Below are positions 36,580 through 44,570 of a DNA stretch of 64,000 nucleotides, one piece after another. A program made the position numbers and the translations under genes. The stretch's first letter is position 1, and each line of letters opens with the position of its first letter. A model generated the notes under the pieces. The model was not told the origin of the DNA, did no database searches, and saw only the letters and a list, made by a program, of their open reading frames with translations. This DNA is from Undibacterium_A arcticum (GTDB lineage: Bacteria > Pseudomonadota > Gammaproteobacteria > Burkholderiales > Burkholderiaceae_D): assembly GCF_042660705.1 (NCBI RefSeq), contig NZ_JBHSUQ010000001.1. One strand, given 5' to 3'.

Positions 36580-36618
36580 ATCAATAACGAGGCCCGAAGT
36601 GTCTGGCGTGTCTGACGA

Positions 36619-37272
36619 ATGGCGATGAATCGATACCCACCCAATGACGTGCGCTCGCTGCGCATCGTCGTCATCAATTCCATCATGCCGCCCGAAGGCG
36701 AGCAGGACGAGCTGGCCTGGGCCCAAGCCGAGCGGGCGCGCGCCTTGCGGATCGGCTTGCTGGAGGCGGGCTATAACATCATCGCGGTGTTTCCGGCGGA
36801 TCTGCATTTGCCGGACCGGGTGGCGCAATTGCAGCCCGACATGATCATCATCGATGCCGAATCGGATGCGCGCGACGTGCTGGAGCATGTCGTGATAGCG
36901 ACTCAGGGCGCGCCGCGCCCGATCGTCCTGTTTACCGAGGACCATGACAAGTCGAGTATGGAAGCGGCGATGGCGGCCGGCGTGTCGGCTTACATCGTCG
37001 CCGGTTTGCAGTCCGAGCGCATCAAGCCGGTGCTCGATGTGGCGCTGGCACGCTTCAATGTCGACCAGAAATTGCGCACCGAATTATCCGATACCAAGCT
37101 CAAGCTGGCCGAGCGCAAGACCATCGACCGCGCCAAGGGCTTGCTGATGGAGCGCCACAAGATGACGGAAGACGAGGCTTATCAAAAGCTGCGCCGGCTG
37201 GCGATGGACAAGAATCTGAAATTGTCGGATGTGGCGCAACGGATACTCGATGCGGCCGAATTGCTGGGCTGA
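36619..37272 (+). CDS. nasT: ANTAR-domain RNA-binding antiterminator NasT
   Basis: This 217-aa protein has a receiver-like domain (LRIVVINSIMPPEGEQDELA, DMIIIDAESDARDVLEHV) and a C-terminal ANTAR domain (AERKTIDRAKGLLMERHKMTEDEAY...). NasT proteins bind paired hexaloop hairpins in nas leader RNAs and prevent termination when nitrate or nitrite is present. The matching RNA element lies 166 bp downstream, before nrtA. The usual partner NasS, a nitrate-binding NrtA-like inhibitor, is not adjacent. ATG 36619 or 36625 may be the true start. Confidence 0.92.
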   Translation: MAMNRYPPNDVRSLRIVVINSIMPPEGEQDELAWAQAERARALRIGLLEAGYNIIAVFPADLHLPDRVAQLQPDMIIIDAESDARDVLEHVVIATQGAPRPIVLFTEDHDKSSMEAAMAAGVSAYIVAGLQSERIKPVLDVALARFNVDQKLRTELSDTKLKLAERKTIDRAKGLLMERHKMTEDEAYQKLRRLAMDKNLKLSDVAQRILDAAELLG

Positions 37273-37297
37273 TCTTTTGCGCCTCATTTTGATGCGT

Positions 37298-37314
37298 CGC
37301 ACAAAAATAGAGCG
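37298..37314 (+). promoter_or_regulatory. NtrC-like binding site upstream of nrtA
   Basis: CGCACAAAAATAGAGCG fits the NtrC dyad pattern GCAC-N-A-N3-T-N-G-N-GC and lies 51 bp upstream of the sigma-54 -24 element. A similar TGCGTCGCAC-(C)AAAA block occurs at about 44436 in the narK/nirB region. Activation under nitrogen limitation is inferred. Confidence 0.5.
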
Positions 37315-37364
37315 GAAATTGGTTGTAAAGGGAGCAGATTGCGCCAAAAGATTCCGAATCTGGC

Positions 37365-37380
37365 TGGCACACCAATTGCA
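37365..37380 (+). promoter_or_regulatory. Sigma-54 promoter of the nrtABC operon
   Basis: TGGCAC-ACCAA-TTGCA matches the RpoN -24/-12 consensus exactly. Transcription should start near 37391, giving a leader of about 160 nt that contains the NasT target and terminator. Confidence 0.85.
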
Positions 37381-37438
37381 ATGGAGTAGGTAGCGCCAAC
37401 GGCGGCGCTGCGAACAGTACAGTGAACATTAATTCGTT

Positions 37439-37523
37439 TTGACCAACGTCGGTCGAGACAATTTGGACAAAGGCGTCCGAGTCAGGTGAGCCAAGCTCAC
37501 GCTGACCGGACGCCTTTCTTTTT
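37439..37523 (+). promoter_or_regulatory. NasT-responsive ANTAR leader RNA with intrinsic terminator
   Basis: Hairpin P1 (37439-37456) has stem TTGACC/GGTCGA and hexaloop AACGTC. Hairpin P2 (37463-37480) has stem TTGGAC/GTCCGA and hexaloop AAAGGC. Both loops carry A at position 1 and G at position 4, the ANTAR recognition rule. The terminator arm AAAGGCGTCCG (37469-37479) pairs with CGGACGCCTTT (37507-37517), followed by CTTTTT. P2 and the terminator share bases and exclude each other, so NasT binding would allow transcription into nrtA. The RBS and nrtA start lie 30 nt beyond. Confidence 0.9.
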
Positions 37524-37552
37524 GCCCATACCACTTGGATCTCGAGGACCTC

Positions 37553-38800
37553 ATGACGACAGAAGACAGCAATACCAACACGCGCCGACGCACCATCCTG
37601 AAGGTTGGGGCGAGCCTCACGGCCAGCGCCTTCGCCGGTTTGGCCACGCGGGGCGTATGGGCTGCCGGTTCCGATAAACCGGAAAAAGAGGAAGTCAGGA
37701 TTGGCTTCATCCCGTTGACCGATTGCGCCTCGGTGATCATGGCGTCGGTGCTGGGTTTCGACAAGAAATACGGCGTCAAGATTATTCCTACCAAAGAATC
37801 TTCGTGGGCCAGCGTGCGCGACAAGCTGGTCAATGGCGAGCTCGACGCCGCGCATGTGCTGTATGGCTTGATCTACGGCGTGCAACTTGGCATCGGCGGG
37901 CCGAAGAAGGACATGGCGGTGTTGATGGCACTCAACAACAATGGCCAGGCGATCACGCTGTCGAAGAAAATTGCAGACAAGGGGGCAGTCGACGGCGCCG
38001 GTCTTGCCAAATTGATGCAAACCGACAAGCGCGAGTACACCTTTGCGCAAACCTTCCCGACCGGCACCCACGCGATGTGGCTGTACTACTGGCTGGCTGC
38101 GAACGGCATCAATCCGATGCGGGAGGCCAAGGTCATCACCGTGCCGCCACCGCAAATGGTCGCCAATATGCGGGTCGGTAACATGGACGGCTTTTGCGTC
38201 GGTGAACCGTGGGGCCATCGCGCGATCGTCGATGGCATCGGCATCACTGCCACCACAACCCAGGATATCTGGAAAGATCACCCGGAAGTGCTCGGCACGA
38301 CCGCCGAGTTCGTCCAGAAATATCCGAATACCGCGCGCGCAGTGACCGCCGCAATTCTGGAAGCGAGCCGCTGGATCGACGCCTCGCTGTCCAATAAAAA
38401 CAAGATGGCGGCGACCATTGCCGATAAATCGTACGTGAATACCTCGGTCGACGTGATCAATCAGCGCATCCTTGGTCGTTACCAGAACGGCCTGGGCAAG
38501 ACCTGGGATGACCCGAACTTCATGAAGTTCTTCAACGACGGCGCAGTCAATTTCCCTTACCTGTCCGACGGCATGTGGTTCCTGACCCAGCACAAGCGCT
38601 GGGGTCTGCTCAAGAGCGATCCCGATTACCTGGCGGTGGCGAAGGCCGTTAATCAGATCGATTTGTACAAGGAAGCCGCCAGCATGGCCAAGGTCAATCT
38701 GCCCAAGGACGTGATGCGATCCAGCAAGCTGATGGATGGCACGGTGTGGGATGGCAAGAATCCGGCAGCGTATGCCGCTTCGTTCAAGATCAAGGCTTAA
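37553..38800 (+). CDS. nrtA: Nitrate ABC transporter substrate-binding protein NrtA/NasF
   Basis: This 415-aa exported protein binds nitrate or nitrite for the NrtBC permease. It starts with a twin-arginine signal (RRRTILKVGASLTASAFAGL, ending near WAAGS). It belongs to the NrtA/CmpA/NasS family: IRIGFIPLTDCASVIMAS-like VRIGFIPLTDCASVIM near the mature start, QMVANMRVGNMDGFCVGEPW mid-protein. The ATG at 37553 has GAGGA upstream and lies past the ANTAR terminator. Given the missing NasS, a dual sensor role is conceivable but unsupported. Confidence 0.92.
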   Translation: MTTEDSNTNTRRRTILKVGASLTASAFAGLATRGVWAAGSDKPEKEEVRIGFIPLTDCASVIMASVLGFDKKYGVKIIPTKESSWASVRDKLVNGELDAAHVLYGLIYGVQLGIGGPKKDMAVLMALNNNGQAITLSKKIADKGAVDGAGLAKLMQTDKREYTFAQTFPTGTHAMWLYYWLAANGINPMREAKVITVPPPQMVANMRVGNMDGFCVGEPWGHRAIVDGIGITATTTQDIWKDHPEVLGTTAEFVQKYPNTARAVTAAILEASRWIDASLSNKNKMAATIADKSYVNTSVDVINQRILGRYQNGLGKTWDDPNFMKFFNDGAVNFPYLSDGMWFLTQHKRWGLLKSDPDYLAVAKAVNQIDLYKEAASMAKVNLPKDVMRSSKLMDGTVWDGKNPAAYAASFKIKA

Positions 38801-38809
38801 GGAGGCGCC

Positions 38810-39753
38810 ATGAATGCAGTGATAGACACGGTATTAAATCAGAACGCAGCGCCGCCAGCAGCGCCGCCATCGGCGTCCGTCCCTAAAAAAATGTCTGCCA
38901 AATCGGATCAGATCGAAACCAGGAAAGCCATCGTTGCAGTTGCCTCGCGACCGAAACCGGCAACAAAGGGTCGTCGTTGCGGGCACTCTTTGCGGCCGTC
39001 TTGCCGCCGTTGCTGGGTTTGGCCTTGCTGGTGCTGGTGTGGGCAATTGTCGCGGAAAAAAACAGCGGCATTCCGTCGCCGCTGCTGACGCTGAACGAGG
39101 CGATCAAACTGTTCTCCGATCCGTTTTATCAAAAAGGACCGAACGATCAGGGCATCGGCTGGAACATCCTCGCTTCGTTGAAGCGCGTCGCCGTCGGCTT
39201 CAGTCTGGCGGCACTGATCGGCATCCCGCTCGGATTCATGGTGGGCCGTTTCAAGTTCTTGTCGGGCATGTTCGGTCCGATCATCAGCCTGCTCAAGCCA
39301 GTGTCGCCGTTGGCGTGGCTGCCGATCGGTCTGCTGGTGTTCAAGGCCGCCAATCCGGCGGCGATCTGGGCCATTTTCATTTGCTCGATCTGGCCGATGA
39401 TCATCAACACCGCGGTGGGTGTGCAGCGGGTGCCGCAAGATTACATGAACGTGGCCAGGGTATTGAATCTGTCCGAGTGGAAGATCCTCACCAAGATACT
39501 GTTCCCGTCGGTGCTGCCTTACATGCTGACCGGCGTCCGGCTGGCGATCGGCACCGCGTGGCTGGTGATTGTCGCAGCGGAAATGTTGACCGGCGGTGTC
39601 GGTATCGGTTTCTGGGTCTGGGATGAATGGAATAACTTGAACGTGCCACACATCATCATCGCGATCGTGGTGATCGGCGTCGTGGGTTTATTGCTGGAAC
39701 AGGCGCTGGTGGCGCTGGCCAAGGCATTCACGTACGAAGAAGTGGGTAGCTAG
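38810..39753 (+). CDS. nrtB: Nitrate ABC transporter permease NrtB (frame interrupted near 38965)
   Basis: The ~314-aa inner-membrane permease has an N-terminal cytosolic Lys/Pro-rich segment, then helices from LFAAVLPPLLGLALLVLVWA. The EAA-type loop follows around NVARVLNLSEWKILTKILFP, and ends GFWVWDEWNNLNVP. The frame shifts between ATKG and SSLRALFAAV in CAACAAAGGG (38961-38970); one missing base explains it. It lies 9 bp after nrtA and precedes the ATPase gene. Confidence 0.92.
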
Positions 39754-39835
39754 GCTGCGATGCGATGCGATGCGTCGCATCAGCGAACCGGCATTGACAT
39801 GCGGTGTGGGGAAAGTTGAGAAAGTGGAGAAAACA

Positions 39836-40654
39836 ATGACGGATAACGCGTTCAACAAATTCATCGAGATTCAACATGTGGAAATGGCGTTTCATACCAA
39901 AAAAGGAACGTTCCACGCATTGCGTGACATTAACCTGACGGTGAAAAAGGGCGAGGTCATCACGCTGATCGGTCATTCCGGTTGCGGCAAATCGACGCTG
40001 CTGAACTTGATCGCCGGCCTGCTGACCGCAACCGATGGCACGCTGCTGTGCGCCAAGCGCGAAATCGCCGGGCCATCGCCGGAGCGCGGGGTGGTGTTTC
40101 AAAATCATTCGCTGCTGCCTTGGCTGACCTGTTACCAGAACGTGCATCTGGCGGTCGAGCGCGTGTTCGGTGCGACCGAGTCGAAGGCGCGGCTGACAGA
40201 GCGCACCCGGGCCGCACTGGGCTTGGTCGGGCTGATGCACGCGGAGCACAAGCGTCCGCACGAGATTTCGGGCGGCATGAAACAGCGGGTCGGAATTGCG
40301 CGGGCGCTGTCGATGGAACCGAAAGTGTTGCTGATGGATGAGCCATTTGGCGCGCTCGATGCATTGACGCGCGCCCATTTGCAGGATGAGTTGCTGAAAA
40401 TCATCAGCAAGACCGGTTCGACCGTCGTGATGGTGACGCACGATGTGGATGAGGCGGTGTTGCTGTCCGACCGGATCGTGATGATGACTAATGGACCGGC
40501 GGCGACCATCGGCGAGATCCTGCAAGTGCGGCTGGAACGGCCGCGCGAGCGGGTGGCGCTGGCGCAGGATGCGCTGTATGGAGAATACCGGACCTCGGTG
40601 CTTGAATTCCTGTATCACCGTCAGGCGCATCCGGCGTTGCAGGAAGCAGCGTAA
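39836..40654 (+). CDS. nrtC: Nitrate ABC transporter ATP-binding protein
   Basis: The 272-aa ATPase powers NrtAB nitrate uptake. It contains Walker A GHSGCGKSTLLNL, a Q-loop region VVFQNHSLLPWL, signature ISGGMKQRVGIARAL, Walker B VLLMDEPFGALDAL and the switch His in VTHDVDEAVLL. It is a single nucleotide-binding protein without the NrtA-like C-terminal domain of cyanobacterial NrtC, so it is equivalent to NrtD/NasD-type. GTGGAGA precedes ATG 39836. A short gap without promoter separates it from nrtB. Confidence 0.93.
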   Translation: MTDNAFNKFIEIQHVEMAFHTKKGTFHALRDINLTVKKGEVITLIGHSGCGKSTLLNLIAGLLTATDGTLLCAKREIAGPSPERGVVFQNHSLLPWLTCYQNVHLAVERVFGATESKARLTERTRAALGLVGLMHAEHKRPHEISGGMKQRVGIARALSMEPKVLLMDEPFGALDALTRAHLQDELLKIISKTGSTVVMVTHDVDEAVLLSDRIVMMTNGPAATIGEILQVRLERPRERVALAQDALYGEYRTSVLEFLYHRQAHPALQEAA

Positions 40655-40755
40655 AGGCGCGACGTCGGCGGAAGATCCGCGGGACTCCTTGCTCGCGGAC
40701 AAGCACAGGAACGCAATGCGTAGCGCAAAATGCGGCCTTCACAGATGACCAAACT

Positions 40756-40775
40756 TTCACTATAGTGAATTGACA
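40756..40775 (+). promoter_or_regulatory. Palindrome and -35 box before the YbaK-like gene
   Basis: TTCACTATAGTGAA (40756-40769) is a perfect palindrome that abuts a perfect -35 hexamer TTGACA (40770-40775). A -10 is only weakly seen about 18 bp later. This suggests a repressible sigma-70 promoter for the gene at 40843, separate from nrtABC. Confidence 0.4.
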
Positions 40776-40842
40776 ATATGGTGCAAAAAGGGAGTCTAAA
40801 GGGAGCAATTTTCCATCCGTCTCAGCATGGAAGGAGAGCATC

Positions 40843-41316
40843 ATGTCAGTCTCAGCTACACTGGAAGATTGCCTGCGCAATAAAGGTAGTCGATACGAAA
40901 TCTTGCGTCACCCGCATAGCCACACCAGCATGGACACGGCGCAAGCCGCGCACATTCCCGGCGATCAACTGGCCAAGACGGTGCTGTTGCAAGACGAATT
41001 TGGTTATGTCGCGACGGTGCTGCCGTCAACCTATCATGTGCGTTTGTCTGAAATGCGAAAAAGGACCGGTCGCCACCTGATACTGGCGGGCGAAAGCGGG
41101 ATGCGCGAGTTGTTCAAGGATTGCGAGCTGGGGGCAGTGCCACCGGTCTGCACCGCGTATGGCATGCAGACTTATCTCGATGAAAGCCTGATGCGGCAGC
41201 CGGACATATACTTCGAAGTCGGCGATCACGAGCAATTGATACACATGAATATCGATCAATTTCTTGATCTGATGGCGGAAGCGCAAACGGTGCAGTGCGC
41301 GCATCGCACATGGTAA
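40843..41316 (+). CDS. YbaK/prolyl-tRNA synthetase-associated domain protein
   Basis: This 157-aa protein carries the YbaK editing-domain pattern: AQAAHIPGDQLAKTVLLQDE with the conserved Lys, VLPSTYHVRLSEM, and CELGAVPPVCTAYGMQTYLD, the family's G-x-(V/L)-P-P-x-G-like loop, here PPVCTAYG. The N-terminus (MSVSATLEDCLRNKG) resembles free-standing YbaK-like proteins. It may deacylate misacylated tRNA, but its place between nitrate uptake genes and narK suggests a stress or nitrogen link. GGAGAG lies before the ATG. It is convergent with the kinase gene. Confidence 0.8.
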   Translation: MSVSATLEDCLRNKGSRYEILRHPHSHTSMDTAQAAHIPGDQLAKTVLLQDEFGYVATVLPSTYHVRLSEMRKRTGRHLILAGESGMRELFKDCELGAVPPVCTAYGMQTYLDESLMRQPDIYFEVGDHEQLIHMNIDQFLDLMAEAQTVQCAHRTW

Positions 41317-41327
41317 AAAGACCAGCC

Positions 41328-43112
41328 CTAACGGACCGCGATCAAGTAAAGCAGCAGCAGGTTGAGCACCAGCGAGACGATCGCCACGGTGCGCCATAGC
41401 GACACAGGATCACGCCGGACCAGCGGTGTCGGGGCCGGTGCGGCGAGCGGCCGGCTGGCACCGCGTTCCAGCGCCAGCAGGAATTCTTCCGCGGTTTCAA
41501 AGCGGTCGGCCGGGTCGCGCGCGACCGCCTTCAACAACACGTTTTCCAGCCACCACGGGATGTCGGGCCGATAGCGGGTCGGCGGCACCGGCGTGCCGAA
41601 ACGTGGATGCTGGAACGGTTCAATCTCGCCATACGGGTAGCGCCGGGTCAGCAGGTAATACAGCGTGACGCCGGCAGCGTACAAATCGGTCTGGCGCGAC
41701 GCCGCCTTTGCTTCGAATTGTTCCGGCGCGAGAAAGGACGGCGTGCCTGCCATCGCCGCCTGCTGCGTGGCGTTCGCGCTCTCGGCTTTCAGTCCGGATT
41801 GCGCGACCCCCATATCCAGCACCCGCAACTGCTTATCGTCGCCGACGTGGGTGTTGGCCGGCTTGATATCGCGGTGGATGATGCTGCGCCGGTGCAGCGC
41901 ACCGATCGCGCGCACCAGTTGGGTGCCGTGCGCGATCGCTTCCGGGACCGTGAAATGGATGCCGGCATCGAGCAGTTGCTGCAATGTGCTGCCGGCATGC
42001 CAAGTGGTCAGGTAGTACAAATAACTCTTTTGTTGCGGCGTGATGACTTGCGGGAAAAAGCGCGCGACGACCCGCTTGGCGAGCCACTCTTCATGCGTGA
42101 AAGCGCTGCATTCCTGGGGGTCGTCGGCGCGCTCCGGCGTGATGGTTTTCAGCACCAGCTGGCGGCCGCCGTGGGTATCGCGCACACGATACAGCAGACT
42201 TGCCGGCGACACGTGTATGACTTCTTCGACTAGGTAATGGTCGATCATTTGACCCGGCTTCAGTCTGGGGGGCACGTGCAGATGGCGCTCCTGCGACAGC
42301 AGGTCGCGCAAATCGCCTTGCGGCACCTGGTCGACCCGCAGCACGATGGCGCTGGCATTGTCTTGCGAGCCAGCGGCCAGCGCGCGCTCGCACAGCGCCT
42401 GCGCCGCATCCTGTGCCGGCTGCTGGCCGCGCGCCACGTCACTGAGCAGCGCGGTGATGTCGTATTCGCTGAGCGCGGCCCAGACGCCGTCAGACGCCAG
42501 CAGAAACAGATCGCCGACCTGCATCTCGCCCATGCCGTGGTCGATTGCGATGCGGCTATCGAGCCCGATCGCGCGCGTCAGCACATGCCGCATCTCGGGC
42601 CGTTCCCAGACATGGTCCTGGGTCAGGCGCTGCAGCGTGCCATTGCGTAACAGATAACAGCGCGAGTCGCCGACATGTGCGGTGTAGTACATGCGACCAC
42701 GCAACACCAGCGCGGTCAGCGTCGTGGCCATGCCGGCCATTTCCCGCCGCGCCGCGCCCTGACTCAGGACCCAACTGTTGATGGCGCTGACCACGCGCTC
42801 CAGCGCGGTACTGATTTCCCAGGTATCCGGCGTCGCATAATAGTCGGCCAGCAAGCCGCGTACCGTGTACTCCGACGCTTCGCGCCCGCCTTCATTGCCG
42901 GACACGCCATCGGCCACGGCTGCCATCAGGCCCTTGGTCGACAGCTCCGGGTCGGTCGGCGTGACCATGCCGACGAAGTCCTCGTTGCGCTCGCGCGGAC
43001 CGGCGAGCGACGCATGGCTGGTGGTGACGGACAGCGACATCGGGGACCCCTGCAAGAAGGTCGACCAGTCATCAACAAGGTGTCGGAGATTATTTCTTGT
43101 GGTCGTGGTCAT
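41328..43112 (-). CDS. Bifunctional PP2C phosphatase / Ser-Thr protein kinase
   Basis: The 594-aa protein has a PP2C domain first (GPRERNEDFVGMV, AVADGVSGNEGG, YTAHVGDSRCYLL, LLASDGVWAALSEYD, residues ~35-260). A kinase domain follows with VVLKTIT-like LVLKTITPE (Lys), IHRDIKPANTHV (catalytic loop) and LDMGVAQSG, where the usual DFG is DMG. A C-terminal helix (VAIVSLVLNLLLLYLIAV) anchors it to the membrane. The Gly-rich loop is poor. Its ATG overlaps the narK stop as TAATG; a start at 43040 is also possible. Similar genes pair with narK in pseudomonads, suggesting post-translational control of nitrate uptake. Confidence 0.9.
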   Translation of the reverse strand: MTTTTRNNLRHLVDDWSTFLQGSPMSLSVTTSHASLAGPRERNEDFVGMVTPTDPELSTKGLMAAVADGVSGNEGGREASEYTVRGLLADYYATPDTWEISTALERVVSAINSWVLSQGAARREMAGMATTLTALVLRGRMYYTAHVGDSRCYLLRNGTLQRLTQDHVWERPEMRHVLTRAIGLDSRIAIDHGMGEMQVGDLFLLASDGVWAALSEYDITALLSDVARGQQPAQDAAQALCERALAAGSQDNASAIVLRVDQVPQGDLRDLLSQERHLHVPPRLKPGQMIDHYLVEEVIHVSPASLLYRVRDTHGGRQLVLKTITPERADDPQECSAFTHEEWLAKRVVARFFPQVITPQQKSYLYYLTTWHAGSTLQQLLDAGIHFTVPEAIAHGTQLVRAIGALHRRSIIHRDIKPANTHVGDDKQLRVLDMGVAQSGLKAESANATQQAAMAGTPSFLAPEQFEAKAASRQTDLYAAGVTLYYLLTRRYPYGEIEPFQHPRFGTPVPPTRYRPDIPWWLENVLLKAVARDPADRFETAEEFLLALERGASRPLAAPAPTPLVRRDPVSLWRTVAIVSLVLNLLLLYLIAVR

Positions 43113-44324
43113 TAAACCATCGCATCCGTCATCGCGGCCGAACCCCAGGTGGTACGCCAGCGCTTCTTGACCAGTGACAGGCCGATCAGCGCAACTAACG
43201 CCAGCGTCGCGAACAGGACTAAACCCACTTGATAGCTGCCGGTCAGCTGCTTCGAGTAGCCCATGCTGGACGCCAGATAAAAGCCGCCGACGCCGCCCGC
43301 CATCCCCACCAAGCCAGTCATCACGCCGATTTCCTTGCGGAAACGTTGTGGCACCAGCTGAAACACCGCGCCGTTGCCGGTGCCCAGCGCCAGCATCGCC
43401 AGCACAAACGACGACCGCCGCCACTGCCGACTGCAGGCCGATGCTGGCGATGAACAGGAAGACCGCTGCCAGCGCGTACATGATCGACAGCGTCTTGATG
43501 CCGCCGATGCGATCCGCAATCCGGCCGCCCATCGGCCGCACCAGCGAACCGGCGAACACGCAGGCGGCGGTGAAATAACCGGCAGTCACCGGCGACAGAC
43601 CGTACTGGGTGTTGAAATAAATCGTCAGCGAGGATGCCAAGCCGGAGAAGCCGCCAAACGTGACGCTGTAGAAAAACATGAACCACCAGGCGTCCTTGTC
43701 TTTCAGCACTTTCAGATACTCGATCATGGCTTTGGCGGGCGGTGCCGATGGCGCATCTTTCGCACAGTATAGGTAAACCAGGAAGGCAATGCCCAACGGA
43801 ATCAGGCACAGGCCAAACACGTTTTGCCAGCCAAAGGCGATCGCCAGTGACGGCGCAAACAGCGCGGCGAACACGGTGCCAGAATTGCCGGCGCCGGCAA
43901 TGCCGAGCGCTGTTCCCTGATGCTGCGGCGGATACCAGCGCGACGCCAGCGGCAGCGCGACCGCAAAGGCCGCACCTGCCATGCCGAGGATGATGCCGAG
44001 CACCAGCAGGCTGCCATAACTATTCAGGTGCCCCAGCCAAGCCCACAGCAAACCGATCATCACCACAATCTGGCCGATGATGCCGGCCTTCTTTGGTTGC
44101 AGATGATCGACCAGCACGCCCATCACGATGCGTAGCAGCGCACCTGCCAGCAAGGGCGTCGCCACCATCAAGCCTTTTTGTGCCGCGGTCAGCCCCATGT
44201 CTTTGGCGATCAGCACGGCAAGTGGGCCCAGGATGACCCACACCATGAAGCTCAGGTCAAAGTAGAAAAACGCCGCGAACAGGGTGGGTGTGTGTCCGGC
44301 TTTCCAGAATGAATTTTTTTGCAT
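43112..44324 (-). CDS. narK: Nitrate/nitrite MFS transporter NarK/NasA type (frame interrupted near 43410)
   Basis: This ~404-aa, 12-helix major facilitator carries nitrate. Family signatures include the nitrate signature-like GNSGTVFAALFAPSLA and, in the second half, GMAGGVGGFYLASSMGYSKQ. The frame changes after SAVAAVV; the remainder FVLAMLALGTGNGAVFQLVP is one base over (two missing or one extra in the GTCGTC repeat). The unshifted frame happens to stay open into the kinase gene, which mimics a fusion. A sigma-54 promoter lies at 44365-44380. Start ATG 44324 (MQKNSFWKAGHTP). Confidence 0.92.
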
Positions 44325-44364
44325 GGGGTGGTTCCTGCTTACGGTGAATGATGACGCTGCACTA

Positions 44365-44380
44365 CGCAAGGGTCGTGCCA
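44365..44380 (-). promoter_or_regulatory. Sigma-54 promoter of narK
   Basis: On the minus strand TGGCAC-GACCC-TTGCG matches the RpoN consensus. The start site would fall near 44354, about 30 nt before the narK ATG. It is divergent from the nirB promoter; GCACC/GGTGC half-sites between them (about 44439-44464) are plausible shared NtrC enhancer sites. Confidence 0.8.
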
Positions 44381-44515
44381 CGGCTTATCTGCCGTGGGAC
44401 GCGGCAAAATTCCCAAAAACGACTCATTGTTGTGCGTCGCACCAAAAGGGGTAGCGCGGTGCACGATTGAAGTGCTGGCGGCTATCGATCTCGCTGGCGG
44501 CTACCGGAAATGGCA

Positions 44516-44531
44516 TGGCATTGCTTTTGCT
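44516..44531 (+). promoter_or_regulatory. Sigma-54 promoter of nirB
   Basis: TGGCAT-TGCTT-TTGCT has correct -24/-12 spacing with one mismatch. Initiation near 44542 leaves a leader of about 29 nt, too short for an ANTAR element. Thus nirB-nasA appears to lack NasT attenuation at this promoter, unlike nrtABC. Confidence 0.75.
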
Positions 44532-44570
44532 TATGCCGAGGTGGAGACAATTTTCCGCTAGAGGATGGTA

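Noticed and set aside
35467..36945. A long N-terminal extension of TsaD
   Set aside because: The upstream 148 codons overlap nasT on the opposite strand and have no similarity to TsaD, while MLVLGIESSCDET at 36501 is the canonical start.
41328..44381. A single 1017-codon frame joining NarK to the phosphatase/kinase as a fusion protein
   Set aside because: The second half of NarK is encoded intact in the neighbouring frame and ends in TAATG at the kinase start. The join arises from a one- or two-base error that happens to enter the kinase frame.
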